Shown one piece after another: positions 5,911 through 8,158 of a stretch of 8,158 nucleotides of DNA (positions are counted from its first letter, which is position 1; each line of letters opens with the position of its first letter). The translations under genes and the position numbers were made by a program. Source of the stretch: an uncultured Oscillospiraceae bacterium (lineage in GTDB: Bacteria > Bacillota > Clostridia > Oscillospirales > Ruminococcaceae); NCBI GenBank assembly GCA_910578965.1, contig CAJTSP010000023.1:1-8158 (forward strand), given 5' to 3'. The notes under the pieces are model-generated. The model saw nothing but the letters and a program-made list of their open reading frames with translations. It was not told the origin of the DNA and searched no databases.

Positions 5911-6396
5911 TCACACGGCCGCCAGCACCCGCCGCAGGCCAAACAGGGGGTAGGCATGGGTTACCTCGGCTACGGTTGCCAGCTTATCGGCCAGGTTCAC
6001 CAGGGCCGACTCCCGGTAATGCGGCAGCGCGCGGGGGGTTACCGGCCACATATGGGTCAGGATAATGTCCTCCTCCAGCTTGCTCAGCCCAAAGCGCCGG
6101 GCGTTGTTGAGCGCCATGCGGGGGTGGATGATCAGCCGCTCCACCGGGCCAATCGCCGTTTTGCTCCAGTCGCACAGATATAAATCATGCAAAAGGCCGG
6201 CTCGTGCCGCAGCCCGTGCATCGAGGCCAAGCTTTTTGCACAAGCAAAAGGCGAGATACGCCACAAACAGGCTGTGCGCGTAGCAATCTACTGCCTTGAC
6301 ATGCTGGCGGATGGTACGCATCTGCTGCACGGCGGGATCCCGCGAGAGCTCGCGTACACAGGCGGCAAACTGCGGGATATATCGTCTTGTCCACAT
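5911..6396 (-). CDS. HD-domain phosphohydrolase-like protein
   Basis: This gives 161 residues. The ATG at 6396 is chosen because upstream extensions run into the leader hairpin and promoter; the best Shine-Dalgarno-like stretch, AGGAAAGGA, is rather far at about 13 bases. The protein carries the metal-binding residues of the HD superfamily in order: His41 ('CYAHSL'), His70-Asp71 ('GLLHDLYLCDW'), His91 ('IIHPRMAL'), His115 ('THMWPVTP') and Asp137 ('LADKLAT'). This pattern matches a compact clostridial HD family annotated as phosphohydrolase, cytoplasmic, with unknown substrate. All metal ligands are retained, so it should be catalytically competent. It is a single gene with its own promoter, divergent from the metal-efflux operon. 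Confidence 0.85.
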   Translation of the reverse strand: MWTRRYIPQFAACVRELSRDPAVQQMRTIRQHVKAVDCYAHSLFVAYLAFCLCKKLGLDARAAARAGLLHDLYLCDWSKTAIGPVERLIIHPRMALNNARRFGLSKLEEDIILTHMWPVTPRALPHYRESALVNLADKLATVAEVTHAYPLFGLRRVLAAV

Positions 6397-6420
6397 AAAA
6401 GAGGATCCGTCCTTTCCTGC

Positions 6421-6443
6421 GGCCGGCGCGGGGCGCGCCGGCC
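6421..6443 (-). other. 10-bp GC hairpin in the 5' leader of the HD-domain gene
   Basis: Arms 6421-6430 and 6434-6443 pair perfectly with a 3-base loop. In minus orientation it starts about 8 bases after the predicted transcription start and ends shortly before the ribosome binding region. No T run follows, so it is not a terminator; mRNA 5' stabilisation or translation control is plausible. Confidence 0.65.
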
Positions 6444-6457
6444 CCGAACCTAATTCC

Positions 6458-6486
6458 AGCATACTATAAAACGATTGCCGGGGCAA
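6458..6486 (-). promoter_or_regulatory. probable sigma-A promoter of the HD-domain gene
   Basis: Read on the minus strand, the -35 is TTGCCC (6481-6486) and the -10 is TATGCT (6458-6463), with a 17-base spacer; each matches four of six consensus bases. An overlapping TATAGT (6463-6468) is a better -10 but has no -35 partner. Start would be near 6451. Confidence 0.6.
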
Positions 6487-6520
6487 GATGTTTTCAAAAA
6501 TTGGTATCGATTAAAGCCCA

Positions 6521-6561
6521 GGCCTGCCGGGCGGGCGGTAAGGACGCGTACCCGGCAGGCC
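6521..6561. repeat. inverted repeat between the divergent HD and metal-operon promoters
   Basis: Arms 6521-6531 and 6551-6561 are perfect 11-bp complements around a 19-base loop. CCCGGCAG from the right arm recurs at 6565-6572. Neither strand shows a convincing T run, so termination is unlikely. It lies about 35 bases behind the HD promoter and 47 bases ahead of the metal-operon promoter. A regulator site or insulating structure is possible; function unknown. Confidence 0.6.
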
Positions 6562-6607
6562 CGTCCCGGCAGATCACCGGCAAAATGCAAAAGGCAGAGA
6601 AAAAACC

Positions 6608-6636
6608 TTGACAAGCTCGCAAAAAAGAGATATCAT
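6608..6636 (+). promoter_or_regulatory. sigma-A promoter of the metal-efflux operon
   Basis: The -35 is a perfect TTGACA (6608-6613), the spacer is 17 bases, and the -10 is TATCAT (6631-6636). Transcription would begin near 6643, inside the palindromic operator. A near-consensus promoter held down by a repressor is the usual design for ArsR-family operons. Confidence 0.93.
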
Positions 6637-6654
6637 ATGAACAGATGCTCATAT
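6635..6654 (+). promoter_or_regulatory. ArsR/SmtB-type operator palindrome
   Basis: ATATGAACAG and ATGCTCATAT form an imperfect inverted repeat pairing at 8 of 10 positions. The core ATGAACA-n2-TGCTCAT is close to the ATGAACA-type inverted repeats bound by metal-sensing SmtB/CadC/ZiaR proteins. It overlaps the last bases of the -10 and covers the predicted start site, so a bound dimer would block transcription. The repressor gene begins 24 bases downstream. Confidence 0.8.
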
Positions 6655-6677
6655 ATTGCGAGAAGGAGGGCGCGTCC

Positions 6678-7043
6678 ATGCAGCCGGAGGAACAGAAGAT
6701 CGAGCGGTGCGGGCAGGTTCACGTCCACAGGGATATTGTCCAGAAGGTGCAGACGCTGCTGCCGCCGGACGAACAGCTCTACGACCTGGCCGAGCTGTTT
6801 AAGGTGTTTGGCGATTCCACCCGGGTTAAAATTCTATACGCCCTGTTTGAATCCGAGATGTGCGTCTGCGATATGGCACAGTTGCTGGGGCTGTCCCAAT
6901 CGGCAGTGTCGCACCAGCTCCGCACCCTCAAAAACAGCAAGCTGGTCAAGTTCCGGCGGGAGGGCAAAACGGTGTTTTACTCGCTGGACGACGAGCATGT
7001 CCGGTCGATCATCGGGCAGGGGATGGAGCATCTGCGCGAATAG
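6678..7043 (+). CDS. CadC/SmtB-type ArsR-family metal-sensing repressor
   Basis: This encodes 121 residues; the ATG at 6678 follows AGAAGGAGGG with 7 bases spacing. The winged-helix core is clear: 'LFKVFGDSTRVKILYAL' (40-56), the recognition helix region 'LGLSQSAVSHQLRTLKNS' (70-87) and the wing 'VKFRREGKTVFYSL' (90-103). Two metal sites known from the family can be read. The alpha3N-type site has Cys62 and Cys64 ('MCVCDMA') plus N-terminal Cys11, His15 and His17. The alpha5 site is Asp105, His107, His118 and Glu121, exactly the D-x-H-x10-H-x2-E spacing of zinc sensors. By family knowledge these bind Cd/Pb and Zn and release DNA. It is first in the operon and presumably autoregulated through the 6635-6654 palindrome. 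The actual inducer is unknown. Confidence 0.93.
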   Translation: MQPEEQKIERCGQVHVHRDIVQKVQTLLPPDEQLYDLAELFKVFGDSTRVKILYALFESEMCVCDMAQLLGLSQSAVSHQLRTLKNSKLVKFRREGKTVFYSLDDEHVRSIIGQGMEHLRE

Positions 7044-7063
7044 CCCGTAATTCCTGCGGCAAC

Positions 7064-7082
7064 CCCCGCGCAAAAGGCGGGG
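7064..7082 (+). other. small intercistronic hairpin after the repressor gene
   Basis: Arms 7064-7069 and 7077-7082 pair over 6 GC base pairs with a 7-base A-rich loop, 20 bases after the repressor stop. No T run follows, so it is more likely an mRNA processing or stability element than a terminator, allowing the next gene to be co-transcribed. Confidence 0.4.
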
Positions 7083-7115
7083 CAAAACCATATTTACAAC
7101 AGGGAGGCATTGGCA

Positions 7116-7334
7116 ATGAAAAAAAGCTTTAAGCTCGAAGACCTCGACTGCGCGCACTGCGCCGCCAAGATGGAGGATGCCATTCGTAAAATTGAAGGCG
7201 TGCAGGGCGCTAGCGTCAATTTTTTGGCCCAAAAGCTGACCCTCGAAGCGCCGGACAGCCAGTTTGACGCGGTTTTGGCCGAGGCGGTAAAGGTTTGCAA
7301 AAAGATTGAGCCAGACTGCACCGTCCTTGTATAA
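7116..7334 (+). CDS. free-standing HMA-domain metal-binding protein
   Basis: This encodes 72 residues. The ATG at 7116 is 8 bases after AGGGAGG; an in-frame TTG at 7110 is only 2 bases from it and is rejected. The protein is a single ferredoxin-like heavy-metal-associated domain with the loop 'LDCAHCAAKME' (10-20) carrying the Cys12-x-x-Cys15 metal ligands, followed by 'IEGVQGASVNFLAQKLTLE' (26-44). In many Cd/Zn ATPases this domain is the N-terminal part of the pump; here it is a separate gene ahead of an ATPase that starts without one. It could pass metal to the pump or buffer it in the cytoplasm. Extra Cys61 and Cys68 near the end are unusual but may be incidental. The metal is not fixed by the motif: Cd, Zn or Cu are all possible, and the CadC-like repressor favours Cd/Zn. 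Confidence 0.9.
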   Translation: MKKSFKLEDLDCAHCAAKMEDAIRKIEGVQGASVNFLAQKLTLEAPDSQFDAVLAEAVKVCKKIEPDCTVLV

Positions 7335-7335
7335 A
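7306..7335 (+). promoter_or_regulatory. possible internal promoter at the end of the HMA gene
   Basis: TTGAGC (7306-7311) and TATAAA (7330-7335) are separated by 18 bases; the -10 overlaps the HMA stop codon. Matches are 4/6 and 5/6. If active it would start near 7342, before the hairpin at 7358-7381, and could serve the ATPase. It may be chance. Confidence 0.3.
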
Positions 7336-7357
7336 GGGGCAAAGGGGCGGCTCAAAA

Positions 7358-7387
7358 GCGCGGGGCTCGGCGGCCCTGCGCCTTTTT
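7358..7387 (+). terminator. intrinsic terminator-like hairpin between HMA and ATPase genes
   Basis: Arms 7358-7366 and 7373-7381 form a 9-bp stem with one G-U pair and a 6-base loop, followed by C and five T residues (7383-7387). It sits 23 bases after the HMA stop and 33 bases before the ATPase start. The genes are co-directional and functionally linked, so it more likely reduces readthrough than fully separates them. Confidence 0.7.
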
Positions 7388-7420
7388 ATGGCCGCGCCAG
7401 GCAAAAAAGGAGGATCTTGT

Positions 7421-8158
7421 ATGACCAAGCTGACAAAACGCCAAAAAAAGCAGCTTGCCCGTATCCTGGCCGGCGGGGCGCTGTTCGCAGCGGGAGAGCT
7501 TTTGGGTGCCGGCGGGCAGCTAAGCCTGCTGTTTTACCTGCCGGCTTATCTTATTGTGGGCGGGGATGTAGTGCTCAAGGCGGGCAGGAATATCCTAAAC
7601 GGGCAGGTGTTTGACGAAAATTTCCTGATGGTGCTGGCCACCTTTGGGGCGTTTGCGTTGGGTGCGGTATCCGGCGGCGAATATTACCCCGAGGCTGTGG
7701 GGGTCATGCTGTTCTACCAGGTGGGCGAGCTGTTCCAGAATATTGCGGTGGGGCGCTCGCGCCAGTCCATCGCCGCGCTGATGGACATCCGGCCGGACAG
7801 CGCAAACTTAGAGCAGGAGGACGGCAGCCTGCGCACGGTAAGCCCGGAGGAGGTGCCGGTGGGCGGGGTGATTGTGGTGCGCCCGGGCGAGAAGGTGCCG
7901 CTTGACGGCCAGGTGCTCTCGGGCGCCTCCAGCCTGGACACCGCGGCCCTCACCGGCGAATCGGTGCCCCGCGAGGCCGCCGAGGGCGACAGCGTTATCA
8001 GCGGCTGCATCAACCTCACCGGCTTGCTGCGCATCCGGGTCACCAAGCCGTATGCGGAGTCTACCGTTGCCAAAATCCTGGACCTTGTGGAAAATTCCAG
8101 CAGCAAAAAGGCCAAGGCCGAAAATTTTATCACCAAATTTGCCCGTTGGTATACCCCT
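7421..8158 (+). CDS. heavy-metal translocating P1B-type ATPase (CadA/ZntA-like), 3' end outside the window
   Basis: 246 residues are visible and the frame is open at the window edge. The ATG at 7421 follows AAAAAAGGAGG by 7 bases. The first 60 residues hold short hydrophobic helices and no HMA domain. Then come 'DENFLMVLATFGAFALG' (65-81), 'YYPEAVGVMLFYQVGELFQ' (88-106) and 'RSRQSIAALMDIRPDSA' (112-128), typical of P1B pumps. The actuator domain follows with 'PGEKVPLDGQV' (155-165) and the dephosphorylation motif Thr-Gly-Glu-Ser (178-181). 'ENSSSKKAKAENFITKFA' (224-241) precedes the next membrane helix. The CPC metal-site motif, the phosphorylated DKTGT Asp and the ATP-binding domain should follow beyond the window. 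It would pump a divalent soft metal out of the cytoplasm. The CadC-like repressor and HMA gene favour Cd/Zn/Pb, but substrate cannot be set without the missing part. Confidence 0.93.
   Translation, partial: MTKLTKRQKKQLARILAGGALFAAGELLGAGGQLSLLFYLPAYLIVGGDVVLKAGRNILNGQVFDENFLMVLATFGAFALGAVSGGEYYPEAVGVMLFYQVGELFQNIAVGRSRQSIAALMDIRPDSANLEQEDGSLRTVSPEEVPVGGVIVVRPGEKVPLDGQVLSGASSLDTAALTGESVPREAAEGDSVISGCINLTGLLRIRVTKPYAESTVAKILDLVENSSSKKAKAENFITKFARWYTP

Noticed and set aside
6475..7050. 191-codon plus-strand frame over the metal-operon promoter
   Set aside because: It overlaps the promoter, operator and the clear repressor gene in another frame; the translation is Arg/Ser/Cys-rich shadow sequence.
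7110..7115. TTG start two codons before the HMA ATG
   Set aside because: Only 2 bases from AGGGAGG, too close for initiation; the ATG at 7116 has normal spacing.
1..8158. CRISPR arrays, tRNA or rRNA genes, insertion sequences
   Set aside because: No regularly spaced repeats, no tRNA T-loop motif with cloverleaf arms, and no transposase-like frame or flanking terminal repeats were seen on either strand.

Overview
The window is a GC-rich stretch, probably from a gut-type high-GC Clostridia (Oscillospiraceae/Ruminococcaceae-like). The evidence is strong AGGAGG-type ribosome binding sites, TTG and GTG starts beside ATG, sigma-A promoters with 17-nt spacers, intrinsic terminators, and proteins resembling clostridial families. 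Genus cannot be decided from the sequence alone. I see no tRNA, rRNA, CRISPR array, insertion sequence or phage gene.

Layout. Bases 1-710: the 3' part of a class I SAM-dependent methyltransferase gene on the plus strand, ending at a hairpin. Bases 739-1506 (minus): an alpha/beta-hydrolase of the small esterase family whose nucleophile position holds Asp instead of Ser. Bases 1566-1863 (minus): rpmB (zinc-ribbon form of ribosomal protein L28) with its own consensus promoter and terminator. Bases 1995-3727 (minus): a two-gene operon of an aspartate-dehydrogenase-like protein (nadX type) followed by a 2-hydroxyacid-dehydrogenase-fold protein that lacks the family's catalytic Arg, Glu and His. 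Bases 3728-4521: about 800 bases without a convincing gene. They hold divergent promoters; the minus-strand one fires straight into a terminator-like hairpin.

Bases 4522-5805 (plus): a CPA2 cation/proton antiporter with an Asp-Asp transport motif and no C-terminal RCK domain. It ends at a long perfect hairpin shared with the convergent HD-domain phosphohydrolase gene at 5911-6396 (minus). Bases 6608-8158 (plus): a metal-efflux operon consisting of a CadC/SmtB-type ArsR repressor with a palindromic operator on its promoter, a free-standing HMA metal-binding protein, and the first 246 residues of a heavy-metal P1B-ATPase that runs off the window.

How the genes work together. The metal operon is a self-contained circuit: the repressor senses a soft or borderline divalent metal (Cd, Zn or Pb by motif), derepresses its own promoter, and yields a small metal-binding protein plus the efflux pump. 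A terminator-like hairpin between the HMA gene and the ATPase gene suggests the pump is made at a lower or separately controlled level. The dehydrogenase pair is co-transcribed and probably acts in one unknown pathway. The remaining genes are single housekeeping or transport units. I found no clear undescribed multi-gene system; the best leads are the active-site-substituted enzymes and the promoter-proximal hairpins.
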